Position numbers and translations under genes: made by a program. Below are positions 9,121 through 18,916 of a stretch of DNA of 64,000 nucleotides, in pieces (position 1 is the stretch's first letter; each line of letters opens with the position of its first letter). The DNA is taken from positions 512,044 to 576,043 of the forward strand of contig NZ_KB849800.1 of NCBI RefSeq assembly GCF_000369065.1. Direction: 5' to 3'. The notes under the pieces are model-generated. The model saw only the letters and a program-made list of their open reading frames with translations. It searched no databases and had not been told where the DNA came from. Source of the stretch: Acinetobacter haemolyticus CIP 64.3 = MTCC 9819 (lineage in GTDB: Bacteria > Pseudomonadota > Gammaproteobacteria > Pseudomonadales > Moraxellaceae).

Positions 9121-9984
9121 AAGCTTGCTACTCGCCACGCTATTATGCGCAAACGCATACCAATAGTATGGAGAAACTGACTGCAGTTGCTGAAGTGCTA
9201 CAGCAGCAACAGTGGGTTGAATTGATAGATCCTGGACTTATAGACATTGATATCTTGAAAAAACTACATAACCCGCAATATGTAGATGCCTTTTTTGCAG
9301 GTGATTCAAGTTTCGCGACTGTACAAGGATTTAAACCTTGGAATCCACAACTACGTGATGCCATTTTGTCGGTACAGGCTGGGCAATTGGTCGGTGCTGA
9401 GATCGCATTGAAAGAAGGAATTGCTGCCAATATTGCACAAGGTTTTCACCATGCGAGTTATGATTCTGGGGCCGCTTACTGTACCTTTAATGGTTTGGCA
9501 TTAATTGCAAAACAATTTCCGGACAAACGAATTTTTATTTTAGATTGTGATCAGCATGGTGGGGATGGTACTGCGATTTTCACCAATCGTATGCCGAATT
9601 TGATTAATTTTGGCATTTTTGGTATCCGCTTTGGTTGTAAGGCGGGAGAGCGTAGTTTGACTCGTTATTCATCCAAAGCAAGGTAATTTTGATTTGTATC
9701 GAGAAGCGATTTTAGAAGCTTTTCAATATGCATCACGTTGGGACGCTGATCTTATCGTTTATCAAGCGGGCATGGATTGTCATCAACATGATAAATATGG
9801 ATCAAAATGGTTTACTACAGCACTCTTGTTTGAGCGTGATCGGATTGTGTTTGAGATGGCGAAGAAAATGAAAATTCCTTTGCTTTTCGTTTTGGCTGGT
9901 GGCTATCAACCTTTGGAGGATTTGGTTCCTTTGCATGTCAATACATTCAAAGCAGCGCATCAAATTTATTTTGCTGAGGTTTAG
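9114..9984 (+). pseudogene. Histone deacetylase-fold amidohydrolase, frameshifted
   Basis: Two frames together encode one class II-like deacetylase-family protein of about 290 residues. Frame one (9114-9686) has QGFHHASYDSGAAYCTFNG, with the tandem His, and DCDQHGGDGT, with the Asp/His metal site. Frame two (to 9984) continues with LYREAILEAFQYA, YQAGMDCHQHD, the third metal Asp, and LAGGYQP, with the catalytic-site Tyr. The join falls near 9666-9669: reading RY then IHPKQGNFDLYREAI would restore the protein, which fits loss of two bases (or gain of one) there. Relatives act on acetyl-lysine, acetylpolyamines or similar amides; the substrate here is unknown. It could be a real inactivating mutation or a sequencing error. 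Confidence 0.85.
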
Positions 9985-9995
9985 CCTAGCTATAG

Positions 9996-10022
9996 AAAAA
10001 ATGCTCTCGCGAGGAGAGCATT
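9996..10022 (-). terminator. Terminator of the metNIQ genes
   Basis: The inverted repeat AATGCTCTC / GAGAGCATT surrounds a 5-nt GC-rich loop and is followed on the minus strand by a T run. It is located 11 bp after the metI stop. It also lies just after the frameshifted deacetylase gene and could serve both strands. Confidence 0.75.
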
Positions 10023-10033
10023 GAATTGGGCGT

Positions 10034-10729
10034 TTAGCGTAATTTTGCTAACCATTCTCCAAATGACTGTACAAACTGAACCAATAATAAAAGTACGATA
10101 ACGGTCAGGATGACCACACTACTATCGAAACGCTGATAGCCATAGGAAATAGCAAGATCACCGATTCCACCTGCACCCACAGCACCTGCCATCGCTGTTG
10201 CACCAATCAATGAAATGGTACCTGTGGTGAGATTGAGAATGAGAGAGCTACGTGCTTCGGGCACGATAAATTTGAATACAATTTGCCAAGGACTAGCACC
10301 CATCGCTTGTGCAGACTCAATAATGCCTTCATTTACTTCAAGTAAAGAAGTTTCGATGAGTCGACCAAGATAAGGACCGACATAAATGGTTAATGGTACG
10401 ATAGCAGCCCATGTTCCGATTGATGTACCAACCAAAAACTTTGTAAATGGAATGACGGCGATTAATAAAATGATAAATGGGATTGAACGTAGGGCATTCA
10501 CGATTGGATTGAGTGCATAGTAAATCGCACGGTTTTGTAAAATCCCGCCATTACGTGTGACTACCAAAGTAATACCTTGAATAAATCCCCAAATGCATCC
10601 AAATAGCAATGCAAAGAATACCATCTGTAAGGTTTCTTCCAGTGCCGTTACAAATTGATCAATGGATAATGAACTTTGCCAAAATGGAGCTGTGATTTCA
10701 GTCAGCCATTGTACAATTAAATCTCTCAT
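10034..10729 (-). CDS. metI: Methionine ABC transporter permease MetI
   Basis: Inner-membrane permease of the D/L-methionine importer MetNIQ. Its 231 residues contain five or six hydrophobic helices. The cytoplasmic EAA-type loop that contacts MetN is visible as ESAQAMGASPWQIVFKFIVPEA around residues 135-157 (first and last parts conserved). Its start overlaps the metN stop by 4 bp (ATGA), showing translational coupling. The operon order on the minus strand is metQ, metN, metI. Confidence 0.93.
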   Translation of the reverse strand: MRDLIVQWLTEITAPFWQSSLSIDQFVTALEETLQMVFFALLFGCIWGFIQGITLVVTRNGGILQNRAIYYALNPIVNALRSIPFIILLIAVIPFTKFLVGTSIGTWAAIVPLTIYVGPYLGRLIETSLLEVNEGIIESAQAMGASPWQIVFKFIVPEARSSLILNLTTGTISLIGATAMAGAVGAGGIGDLAISYGYQRFDSSVVILTVIVLLLLVQFVQSFGEWLAKLR

Positions 10730-11751
10730 TGGCTTACTCCTGACTGTTCAACTTTGACACCCTGACTTTCTAAGAATTGAATCGCTTCCTGAATAATCGT
10801 TGGGTCGCCTAAAAGTTGGATAAACATTTGACCGATCACAGTGCCATTAATCTCAGTCATGTTGGCAAATAAAATATTTAAACTAATATCAAATTGCTTA
10901 ATCACGGATTGAATAACGGTTTCTTGGGCTGATGTTCCTAAGAATTGCAGATTATAGATACTGTTATGATGTTTGTGTTCAAGATTATTCAAGATATTGA
11001 TCGGCAATTGTTGCTGCAATACTGTTTGGATAAATGTCTTGGTTGTTGGGTGTTGTGGTTGACTGAATATATCTAAGGTGCGACCTGTCTCAATGACTTT
11101 GCCAGCTTCCATGACTGCGACATAGTCACAGATAGATTCAATCACATCCATTTCATGAGTAACCATCACAATGGTGATGTTCTGTTCTTGATTAATTTTC
11201 TTTAATAATGCTAAAACGGATTGTGTGGTTTGAGGGTCCAGTGCAGACGTTGCCTCATCACATAGCAAAATCTTAGGATGATTCGCAAGCGCACGCGCAA
11301 TACCTACACGTTGCTTTTGACCGCCTGAAAGCTCATCTGGATAAGCATCTTTTTTATGTTTAAGGTCAATAAAATCTAGCAACTCTGCAAGACGTTTTTC
11401 ACGTTCGACTTTGCTATGACCTAACAGTTTAAGTGGCATTTCAATATTTTCAGCCACTGTTTTGGTTTGCAATAAGTTAAAGTGCTGAAAAATCATGCCA
11501 ATATTTGCACGTTCTCGACGAAGTGTACGCGCATCCATTGCAGTAAAGTCTTTTTGATTAATCATCACTTGTCCGTGGGTCGGACGCTCCAGTAAATTAA
11601 TCAAACGGATTAAGGTACTTTTACCTGCACCACTATAACCGATAATGCCAAAAATGCTGCCATCAGGGATCTCTAAGTTGATTTGATCCAGCGCAGTGAT
11701 CGTTTGACCTTTGAGCTGATAGTGTTTGGAAATATTTTTAAATTGGATCAT
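10726..11751 (-). CDS. metN: Methionine ABC transporter ATP-binding protein MetN
   Basis: ATPase of the methionine importer, 341 residues. Walker A is GYSGAGKST near residue 38, the signature is LSGGQKQR near 140, Walker B is ILLCDEATSALD near 160, and the switch His lies in VTHEMD near 198. The C-terminal 90 residues form the NIL/ACT-like domain that in known MetN proteins binds methionine and inhibits transport when the cell is replete. It sits 68 bp after metQ and overlaps metI. Confidence 0.95.
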   Translation of the reverse strand: MIQFKNISKHYQLKGQTITALDQINLEIPDGSIFGIIGYSGAGKSTLIRLINLLERPTHGQVMINQKDFTAMDARTLRRERANIGMIFQHFNLLQTKTVAENIEMPLKLLGHSKVEREKRLAELLDFIDLKHKKDAYPDELSGGQKQRVGIARALANHPKILLCDEATSALDPQTTQSVLALLKKINQEQNITIVMVTHEMDVIESICDYVAVMEAGKVIETGRTLDIFSQPQHPTTKTFIQTVLQQQLPINILNNLEHKHHNSIYNLQFLGTSAQETVIQSVIKQFDISLNILFANMTEINGTVIGQMFIQLLGDPTIIQEAIQFLESQGVKVEQSGVSQ

Positions 11752-11819
11752 ATCGTCAATACTAAGCAGAAAAGAAAAACAGGCAAAATCACTTTGCCTG
11801 TTTTGTTGAGAAAAGTATA

Positions 11820-12692
11820 TTACGGATTCTCTTCAGTGAGATAGCTGATTGGCTTATTTACATCAACTTTTGTACCAGCAAAATGATCTTGTACATATTG
11901 TTTTACTGCATCAGTGTGATAAAGCGCACCGACTTTTTGTAAAACAGGATCATCTTTGCGAGATTCAGCCGTTGCTAGAACATTGACGTTTAACTTGGTG
12001 CTTTGATCAATTGGTTCATAGAAGATTGCATCTTTAAGAACGTTTAGACCACCTTCCATTGCAAGGGTATTACCCAATAAAATCGCATCAACCTCATCTT
12101 TAACACGTACAGCTGTTGCCATTTGAATTGGTTTGATCACAATGTTCTTCGGATTTTCAATCACATCAGCTGGTGTTCCTTTTACAGGATCAAAGTCAGC
12201 TTTTAATTTAATTAAACCCGCGCTTTGTAAAAGTAATAAAGCACGAGATTCATTTGCCCCATCGTTAGGGATTGCAATCGTTGCACCATTGGCAAACTCT
12301 TCAACTTTTTTTACCTTGCTTGAGTAGATTCCCATTGGTTCTAAATAAGTTGTAGAGACTGGCGCAATTTTGTCTTTATTTGCTGCATTGAATGCAACGA
12401 GATATGCATAGGATTGAAATGCATTCAAATCGACTTCTTTATTTGCAACAGCAGTATTCATTGCAACATAGTCAGTAAAATTTTTAATTTGAAGTTTTAG
12501 TCCAGCAGCTTGGGTTTCAGGCAAGCTTGCAATGTGACGCCAAATATCAGCATCAGAACCTGTAGAAGCAATAACGACAGTTTGTAATGCACCTGCATCT
12601 TTGTTCTGTTCAGCAGTGTTATCTGGCTGTTTGCTGCATGCCGCAAGCAACAACACTGATACACTTAAAAAAAGGCTAATCAGCTTTTTCAT
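11820..12692 (-). CDS. metQ: Methionine-binding lipoprotein MetQ (NlpA family)
   Basis: Substrate-binding lipoprotein of MetNIQ, 290 residues. The signal peptide ends in the lipobox LLLAACS with the lipidated Cys near residue 19. The mature part has the NlpA-family motifs TGSDADIWRHIA near residue 44 and IAIPNDGANESRALLLL near 139. The start ATG is preceded by AGGA. It is the first gene of the operon. No SAM-type riboswitch or MetJ-like operator repeat was recognised in the leader. Confidence 0.93.
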   Translation of the reverse strand: MKKLISLFLSVSVLLLAACSKQPDNTAEQNKDAGALQTVVIASTGSDADIWRHIASLPETQAAGLKLQIKNFTDYVAMNTAVANKEVDLNAFQSYAYLVAFNAANKDKIAPVSTTYLEPMGIYSSKVKKVEEFANGATIAIPNDGANESRALLLLQSAGLIKLKADFDPVKGTPADVIENPKNIVIKPIQMATAVRVKDEVDAILLGNTLAMEGGLNVLKDAIFYEPIDQSTKLNVNVLATAESRKDDPVLQKVGALYHTDAVKQYVQDHFAGTKVDVNKPISYLTEENP

Positions 12693-13257
12693 GTGGAAAT
12701 CCTAACCAAAATAATGCTGAGAAAGTAATGTTATTCTCGCATTGATGTAATCGCTTTGAGGATGCAAATTGGCTTTATACAAAAAATAATCACATGAATT
12801 ATTTCTTGGGTATTTGCCATTATGATTCCATGATTTTAAGAAAAATAAGTGAACATTCATGTGCTTATTTGGAACCAATAAATAATGCAGACATCCATTC
12901 ACATCTTTTCAAACCAAATATTGGTCTAGCTGTTGGTTTTCTGTTGATTGGATAAAATAGCTTAATCATTTGATAATCATGAAAAAGCATATTCCTTTAA
13001 CATAAAAACAACATCTAAAATTGTGCCAATCATAGCAATATTTTGGTAAGGGTTATAGTGGTCTGCATGATACTCAAGAGTATAAGCATCTGATTATCTA
13101 AAGGAATTATGTGCATAGTAAATGTAAATTAATGATAGTTTTATAGATTTTTGCAAATGTTTGATTGGTGATTTTGGTGAAATAAATAATATATATTTTT
13201 CTGAACTCTATATATGCAAATTGAATAAAGAATGTAAATTGATAGCGTTTCAGGAAT
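12693..13257. other. Long AT-rich intergenic region between metQ and purD
   Basis: This is about 560 bp without a supported gene. A 66-codon frame on the minus strand (12702-12902) has no good ribosome-binding site and low-complexity composition, so I do not call it. The metQ promoter must lie here. No riboswitch, repeat array or tRNA was recognised. Confidence 0.5.
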
Positions 13258-13279
13258 AAAAAAGCCTTCCGAAGAAGGC
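13258..13279 (-). terminator. Terminator of purD
   Basis: On the minus strand GCCTTC-TTCG-GAAGGC is followed by TTTTTT. It lies 17 bp after the purD stop. Confidence 0.85.
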
Positions 13280-13295
13280 CTTATTCACAATAAAA

Positions 13296-14582
13296 TTATT
13301 CAGCTTTTTCGCGAGCAATTGCACGATAACCAATATCACTACGATATTGCATACCTGTAAATGTCACTTGGCCACATACTTCTAATGCATTGATCTGAGC
13401 TTCCAGTACAGTGTCACCTAAGGCTGTTACGCAAAGGACGCGGCCACCAGCAGTAACAATATGACCATCATCAGTCATAGCTGTGCCAGCATGAAAGATT
13501 TTGGTGTCTTCAGGCGATTGACCGATACCCGAAATGACATCACCTTTACGAACAGTTTCAGGATAGCCTTCGGCAGCAAGAACGATACCAATAGATTTGC
13601 GGTCATCCCATTCAGCTTCGCTTGGTAAGTTACCTTCAATACCAGCCTCAACCAGATCAACTAGAGATGATTTCAAACGCATCATAATAGGCTGTGTTTC
13701 TGGATCACCAAAACGACAGTTGAATTCGATCACACGTGGTTGACCTTGATCATCAATCATCAAACCAGCATATAAGAAGCCCGTGTAGACATGACCATCT
13801 GCTGCCATACCATCAACTGTCGGGCGCATCACTTCATTCATGACACGTTCAAAAACTTCTGCTGTAACGACGGGAGCAGGAGAGTAAGCACCCATACCGC
13901 CAGTATTCGGTCCTTGGTCGCCCTCAAAGATGCGTTTGTGGTCTTGAGAAGTTGCCATTGGTAAAATATTTTTACCATCAATCATGCAAATAAAGCTTGC
14001 TTCTTCGCCAGCTAAGAATTGCTCAATCACAACACGAGACCCAGCGTCACCGAACTTGTTGCCCGCCAACATGTCATCAATCGCATCAAAAGCTTCTTGG
14101 TTGGTCATCGCAACGATAACGCCTTTACCCGCTGCTAAGCCGTCAGCTTTAATTACAATCGGAGCGCCATTTTTCTCAACATAAGCTTTTGCAGCATCAA
14201 CTTCAGTAAATACGTCATAGAAAGCTGTAGGAATGTTATGGCGTTTTAAGAAATGCTTAGCGAATGCTTTTGAGCCTTCAAGTTGAGCCGCATATTGAGT
14301 TGGTCCCCAGATTTTTAGACCTGCTTCACGTGCAGCATCAACGACACCATTGACCAATGGTGCTTCTGGCCCAACGATAACAAGCGCAACATCATTTGCT
14401 TTTGCAAATGCAATAATTGCAGGGTTGTCTAAAATATCGAGGTCAATATTTTCACATTTGTCTTCAGTTGCTGTACCCGCATTGCCTGGTGCGACAAAGA
14501 CTTTAGCAACTTTTTCATCTTGTGCGATTTTCCATGCAAGTGCATGTTCACGGCCACCGCTACCTAATACTAAAATATTCAT
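13296..14582 (-). CDS. purD: Phosphoribosylamine-glycine ligase PurD
   Basis: ATP-grasp enzyme of de novo purine synthesis that joins 5-phosphoribosylamine and glycine to give GAR. Its 428 residues are standard. The N-terminal LGSGGREHALAWK, the PGNAGT motif near residue 32, IKADGLAAGKGVIVA near 145 and EFNCRFGDPETQ near 285 (metal-binding Glu/Asn) are all intact. purH lies 105 bp upstream on the same strand with a hairpin in the gap. The gene order is fis, purH, purD. Confidence 0.97.
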   Translation of the reverse strand: MNILVLGSGGREHALAWKIAQDEKVAKVFVAPGNAGTATEDKCENIDLDILDNPAIIAFAKANDVALVIVGPEAPLVNGVVDAAREAGLKIWGPTQYAAQLEGSKAFAKHFLKRHNIPTAFYDVFTEVDAAKAYVEKNGAPIVIKADGLAAGKGVIVAMTNQEAFDAIDDMLAGNKFGDAGSRVVIEQFLAGEEASFICMIDGKNILPMATSQDHKRIFEGDQGPNTGGMGAYSPAPVVTAEVFERVMNEVMRPTVDGMAADGHVYTGFLYAGLMIDDQGQPRVIEFNCRFGDPETQPIMMRLKSSLVDLVEAGIEGNLPSEAEWDDRKSIGIVLAAEGYPETVRKGDVISGIGQSPEDTKIFHAGTAMTDDGHIVTAGGRVLCVTALGDTVLEAQINALEVCGQVTFTGMQYRSDIGYRAIAREKAE

Positions 14583-14638
14583 TATTAAGTTATTTCCTTT
14601 TTAAGTATCTCTAGTACATCCACTAAAAATAGAAAATT

Positions 14639-14673
14639 CCCCCTTGAGATGCAACTAAAACATCGCAAGAGGG
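14639..14673. terminator. Terminator-like hairpin between purH and purD
   Basis: Arms 14639-14651 and 14661-14673 pair at 11 of 13 positions. The T run is better on the plus strand (ATTTTT) than on the minus strand (AATTTTC). It may tune purD expression relative to purH. Confidence 0.5.
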
Positions 14674-14687
14674 ATTTTTAAAATCTA

Positions 14688-16262
14688 TTAGTGACGGAAA
14701 TGACGCATACCCGTGAAGACCATTGCAATACCAGCTTCATCCGCTGCTGCAATTGTTTCTTCGTCGCGCATAGAACCACCCGGTTGAATGATACATTTGA
14801 TACCAGCTTTAGCAGCGTTATCAATACCATCACGGAATGGGAAGAACGCATCAGATGCCATCACTGCACCTTCAACGACTAAACCAGCATGTTCAGCTTT
14901 GATCGCCGCAATACGAGCAGAGTTTACACGACTCATCTGACCTGCGCCTACACCAATGGTTTGACGGTTTTTTGCATACACAATCGCATTTGATTTTACG
15001 TATTTTGCAACTTTCCAAGCAAAGATCATGTCATCAATTTCTTGTTCAGTTGGTGCACGCTTGGTCACAACCTTTAGGTCATCTTTAGTGATCATGCCCA
15101 AATCTTGATCTTGAACAAGTAGGCCGCCGTTAACGCGTTTATAGTCAAGTTGTGGAGCACGTGCATCAATTGCAGGTAATTCACCGCACACCATGACGCG
15201 TACATTTTTCTTTGCGCCTGTAACTTCAAGTACACCATTAGCAATGCTTGGTGCAATGATTACTTCAACGAATTGACGATCGACAATTGCTTGAGCAGTT
15301 TCTACATCTAACTCACGGTTAAATGCAATGATGCCACCAAATGCAGACTCTGGATCAGTTGCATAAGCAAGATCATAAGCCACTTTGATACCATCTAAAG
15401 AAACGGCAACACCACAAGGGTTCGCATGTTTAACGATAACGCATGCAGGTTTTGCAAATGATTTAACACACTCAAGTGCAGCATCAGTATCGGCGATATT
15501 GTTATAAGAAAGCTCTTTACCTTGTAATTGTTTCGCAGTAGAAACTGACGCTTCTTTAGCATTTGCTTCTACATAAAATGCAGCATTTTGGTGTGGGTTT
15601 TCACCGTAACGTAAATCTTGTGCTTTATTTAACTGCGTATTGAATGTACGAGGGAATAAATCTGCTTCGCCCTCAGTTTTACCTACACGTGCACCTAAAT
15701 AAGAAGCGATCATGCCATCATACTGAGCAGTGTGTTCAAATGCTTTTACTGCTAAATCGAAACGAGTCTCGTAAGAGAGTGAACCATTTTGCTTTAATTC
15801 AGCAACAACAGTGTCATAGTCAGATGCATTGACAATAATACCCACAGAAGCATGGTTTTTTGCTGCTGCACGAACCATGGTTGGGCCACCGATATCGATA
15901 TTTTCAATCGCATCAGCAAGAGAGCAATTTGGCTTCGCTACAGTTTCAGCAAATGGATAAAGGTTCACAATCACCAGATCAATTGGATCAATATTGTGTT
16001 CTTGCATAACAGCTTCGTCCAGACCACGACGAGCTAAGATGCCACCATGAATTTTTGGATGAAGTGTTTTTACACGACCATCCATCATTTCAGGAAAACC
16101 TGTATGTTCAGAAACTTCTACGACAGCGATATTGTTGTCTTTAAGCAACTTATAAGTACCGCCTGTAGATAAAATTTCTACCCCGAGAGCTGCAAGATTT
16201 TGAGCAAATTCAACGATTCCAGTTTTGTCTGAAACAGAGATTAACGCACGTTTGATAGTCAT
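14688..16262 (-). CDS. purH: Bifunctional AICAR formyltransferase/IMP cyclohydrolase PurH
   Basis: Catalyses the last two steps to IMP. The N-terminal MGS-like IMP cyclohydrolase domain starts [10 protein letters not shown] and holds [12 protein letters not shown] near residue 65. The C-terminal AICAR transformylase domain contains [10 protein letters not shown] near 277, with the Lys-His catalytic pair, and ends FTGMRHFRH. Its 524 residues are full length. It lies 82 bp after fis with a strong terminator hairpin in between, so it may be partly attenuated or have its own promoter. Confidence 0.97.
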   Translation of the reverse strand: MTIKRALISVSDKTGIVEFAQNLAALGVEILSTGGTYKLLKDNNIAVVEVSEHTGFPEMMDGRVKTLHPKIHGGILARRGLDEAVMQEHNIDPIDLVIVNLYPFAETVAKPNCSLADAIENIDIGGPTMVRAAAKNHASVGIIVNASDYDTVVAELKQNGSLSYETRFDLAVKAFEHTAQYDGMIASYLGARVGKTEGEADLFPRTFNTQLNKAQDLRYGENPHQNAAFYVEANAKEASVSTAKQLQGKELSYNNIADTDAALECVKSFAKPACVIVKHANPCGVAVSLDGIKVAYDLAYATDPESAFGGIIAFNRELDVETAQAIVDRQFVEVIIAPSIANGVLEVTGAKKNVRVMVCGELPAIDARAPQLDYKRVNGGLLVQDQDLGMITKDDLKVVTKRAPTEQEIDDMIFAWKVAKYVKSNAIVYAKNRQTIGVGAGQMSRVNSARIAAIKAEHAGLVVEGAVMASDAFFPFRDGIDNAAKAGIKCIIQPGGSMRDEETIAAADEAGIAMVFTGMRHFRH

Positions 16263-16310
16263 GATTTAAGTCAACAGTTTGAAGTCTACAGATTAAAACA
16301 AATAGGCATA

Positions 16311-16339
16311 AAAAATGCCCACGAGAACGTGAGCATTTT
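16311..16339 (-). terminator. Terminator between fis and purH
   Basis: On the minus strand AAAATGCTCACG, loop TTCT, and CGTGGGCATTTT are followed by more T. It lies 5 bp after the fis stop and about 50 bp before the purH start. Confidence 0.8.
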
Positions 16340-16344
16340 ATCAA

Positions 16345-16614
16345 TTATTCACTCATTAAACCGTGAGCTTTTAACTTTTTACGTAAAGTTCCACGGTTAA
16401 GACCTAGAATCTCAGCAGCACGCGTTTGGTTGCCACGAGTATATTCTAAGACCACAGACAAAAGAGGTTTCTCCATTTCTGCTAGAACCATGTCATACAC
16501 TTGAGATGGTTGCTCACCTTGCAATTGTGCAAAATAATGACGAACTGCGCGATCAACGTGGATGCGAAGAGCGACATCAGATTGAGCCGTAAAAATAGGA
16601 GATTTGCTATTCAT
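16345..16614 (-). CDS. fis: Fis family DNA-binding protein
   Basis: Small nucleoid-associated protein and transcription factor of 89 residues. The C-terminal helix-turn-helix is strongly conserved ([20 protein letters not shown]), matching the DNA-binding end of Fis and of NtrC-type activators. The N-terminal beta-hairpin region is shorter and diverged from enteric Fis. It stands directly before purH and purD. Confidence 0.9.
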   Translation of the reverse strand: MNSKSPIFTAQSDVALRIHVDRAVRHYFAQLQGEQPSQVYDMVLAEMEKPLLSVVLEYTRGNQTRAAEILGLNRGTLRKKLKAHGLMSE

Positions 16615-16990
16615 GCGTGTTAATCCGAAAAATCAAATATCACTTGGGTAAAGTGATATATAAATGTGGTCTAAAATTATTGAGCCCTGTTTTAGATCCT
16701 AAAACAGTGACTCTAAAACAAAGGAACTATTAGCTTGCCACAAATCCTCGAATTGTGTAAAAAATAAGCGTAACAATAGTTAAATATTTGTTACGACCTA
16801 CTTTCAAAAACAAAAAAACCAACTATGCGCTTATAAGGTAGAAGCACAGTTCGTTTAACGATTTTTTGTCTGTGAAATACGAGGAGTAAGTGGGTTAAAG
16901 CTTTCGTGGCGCGTATCATACCACTGTCTGCGAAAAAGTGAGCAAATTAACTGCACTTTTTTTATATTTTTTTGTCATTTTTTTTAATTT
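16615..16990. other. Intergenic region upstream of fis
   Basis: AT-rich DNA with the fis promoter region. A weak imperfect inverted repeat (AACTGTGC / GCATAGTT on the minus strand, near 16825-16858) is followed by GGTTTTTTTG and may terminate the DUF3426 gene. No small gene or RNA was recognised. Confidence 0.4.
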
Positions 16991-17493
16991 TTAGGGTTGT
17001 ACAATTTCTAAACTATAATTTGTAAAACTATTTCTGCTTTTTGGGACCGTAAAATCGAATTTAAATGGGCTATTTGAGGGAATGCGTTGAATGGTTTTTA
17101 AGCTATCCACGAGGTAGTCTTCTGGTTTTAGTGTGATGCTTGAAATCACAACATCATTATCCTTTAGCACAACCTGTATAGAGGGGAGCAAGATACTATG
17201 CTTATTATGATTAGTAATAATACCTGAAAAACGCGTACTATCCTGTTCGGCACGTCTCAGATTGACTTTTTCAAAGTTTAAATATTTATACTGACCATCT
17301 CTTGCTTTACAAGTAATCACAGAACAGGCTGTATTAAAAGTTCTGTTTAATGCGGGGCTGTCATGCATCAGCTTCGGATTGAACCACAAAATTTGGAAGG
17401 CAAATACCAAAATTAAGGTGATATTGCCGATACCCCAAAGGGTGTAATAGAGCCAACCATGCTGTTTATCTGCAGTCTCTTCATCTATTAATA

Positions 17494-17502
17494 GTGTATC
17501 TT
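17494..17502. repeat. Target-site duplication, left copy
   Basis: GTGTATCTT directly abuts the left end of the IS5-family element. The identical 9-mer lies at 18542-18550. Confidence 0.95.
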
Positions 17503-18541
17503 GGCTTTGTTGCACAAACCTATCTGTAAAAGCTTTTTCAGCGATATAATTTTCAAATGAAGAAGCCTACACACAAAATCTACCGCACAACCAATTGGCC
17601 CGCATATAACCGAGCACTCATGAGTCGCGGAAATATTGCCATTTGGTTTGATCCTGCTACGCAATGGTATGCTCCATCAAAAGGCAAACAAGGGCGAAAT
17701 CAAACCTACTCCGACGCAGCTATCCAATGCTGCTTAATGATTAAATCCTTATTCCGTCTATCTTTACGTATGGTCACTGGCTTTGTGCAAAGTCTGATTA
17801 AACTTTGTGGATTAAATTGGACCGCACCAGATTACAGTACGCTTTGTAGAAGACAAAAGCATATTGATATTGCAATCAGCTACCAAAAAAGTAGCGATGG
17901 GCTGCATCTACTCATAGACTCTACAGGCATGAAGTTTCTAGGTGAGGGCGAATGGAAACGCAAGAAACATGGACCTGAATATCGTCGCCAATGGCGTAAA
18001 CTACATATTGGTATAGATGCTGAAACCCTTCAAATACGCGCTATTCAACTCACTACAAATAATGTCAGTGATTCACAAGTGCTTGGTGATTTACTCGATC
18101 AGATTCCACAAGATGAGCAGATTGACTCTGTTTATACCGATGGAGCTTATGACACCAAGCAATGCCGTCAGGTCATTGCAGATCGGCAAGCGCATGCGGT
18201 GATTCCACCTAGAAAAAATGCGAAACCATGGAAAGATACAAAGATCAGCTCGCTAGAACGAAATGAATTACTTCGAACAGTTAAACGTTTAGGCAGGAGA
18301 CTATGGAAAAAATGGTCAGGCTATCATCGACGAAGTTTGGTGGAAACCAAGATGCATTGCATTAAATTATTAGGCGATAAATTAATGGCAAGAAGCTTTC
18401 CTAGTCAGGTGAATGAAATTCATGCACGTGTAGCAGTCCTCAACAGGTTTACGGAATTAGGTCGACCACTTACCCAAGTTACGCCTTAAATTTGGCTCAA
18501 TTAGGGGCGCTTTGCATTTCAAATCTTTGTGCAACAAAACC
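17503..18541 (+). mobile_element. IS5-family (IS903-group) insertion sequence, 1,039 bp
   Basis: Terminal inverted repeats are GGCTTTGTTGCACAAAC at the left and GGTTTTGTTGCACAAAG (complement) at the right. The element carries a single transposase gene and is bounded by the 9-bp direct repeat GTGTATCTT, the duplication size typical of the IS903 group. Length and ends resemble the Acinetobacter elements IS17 and ISAba13; the exact name needs a database match. It lies antisense to the gene it disrupts. Confidence 0.93.
17557..18489 (+). CDS. IS5-family transposase (DDE)
   Basis: Complete 310-residue DDE transposase filling the IS. It has the N-terminal DUF4372/IS903-like region (YSDAAIQCCLMIKSLF near residue 51), the first catalytic Asp in LLIDSTGMKF near 123, the second in SVYTDGAYD near 192 and the Glu region HRRSLVETKMHCIK near 265. 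No frameshift is needed. The gene is full length, so the element may be active. Confidence 0.93.
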   Translation: MKKPTHKIYRTTNWPAYNRALMSRGNIAIWFDPATQWYAPSKGKQGRNQTYSDAAIQCCLMIKSLFRLSLRMVTGFVQSLIKLCGLNWTAPDYSTLCRRQKHIDIAISYQKSSDGLHLLIDSTGMKFLGEGEWKRKKHGPEYRRQWRKLHIGIDAETLQIRAIQLTTNNVSDSQVLGDLLDQIPQDEQIDSVYTDGAYDTKQCRQVIADRQAHAVIPPRKNAKPWKDTKISSLERNELLRTVKRLGRRLWKKWSGYHRRSLVETKMHCIKLLGDKLMARSFPSQVNEIHARVAVLNRFTELGRPLTQVTP

Positions 18542-18550
18542 GTGTATCTT
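18542..18550. repeat. Target-site duplication, right copy
   Basis: GTGTATCTT directly abuts the right end of the IS5-family element. It is identical to 17494-17502. Confidence 0.95.
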
Positions 18551-18916
18551 CTGAAAGATTTAGATTGGGCAATGCCGTAACAGGTTCAGTATTAAAATAA
18601 TTTAAGTTATTGAGATAGGTGAGTAGATCAATATTTGAATTTTCAATTTTTTGATCAAAAATGCTTAATATTTGCATTTGCTTTTCAGCAAACGTGCTAT
18701 CGGGTTGGATTGAAGAAAATAAAGAGCGATTTGTGGACGTCGGAATGGTTTCGCTTGTCTGAGACTCCAATAAATTGGTCAATGCATTAAAGTTAATGAC
18801 ACATTTTGGACAACAAACCATGCCCTGTGCAACACTGAGTTGTGAAAGGGTCACTTTATACACGGTTGAGCATTTGGGGCAGCGGGTTTGTTTTTCACTC
18901 ATAAGTTATAGCGATC

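Larger units (their letters stand above)
16991..18902 (-). pseudogene. Zinc-ribbon/DUF3426 membrane protein interrupted by an IS5-family element
   Basis: The N-terminal part (18902 down to 18542) begins with an MJ0042-type zinc ribbon (CPKCSTVYKV near residue 8 and CCPKC near 31) and ends SEDT. The C-terminal part (17493 down to 16991) resumes LLIDEETADK, has one membrane helix and a DUF3426-type periplasmic domain. Removing the IS and one 9-bp target copy joins them in frame into an 864-nt gene of 287 residues. The function of the family is not established. Since the frame is otherwise intact, the insertion is probably recent. The gene lies 14 bp downstream of prmA on the same strand. Confidence 0.9.

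Noticed and set aside
12693-12900. Possible SAM riboswitch or MetJ operator before metQ
   Set aside because: I found no SAM-I, SAM-II or SAM-IV core blocks and no repeated MetJ box.
12702-12902. 66-codon open frame on the minus strand upstream of metQ
   Set aside because: It lacks a usable ribosome-binding site, has low-complexity composition and lies in the metQ leader region.
15644-16037. Plus-strand open frames opposite purH
   Set aside because: They are antisense shadows of a conserved enzyme, with no ribosome-binding site and no recognisable protein.
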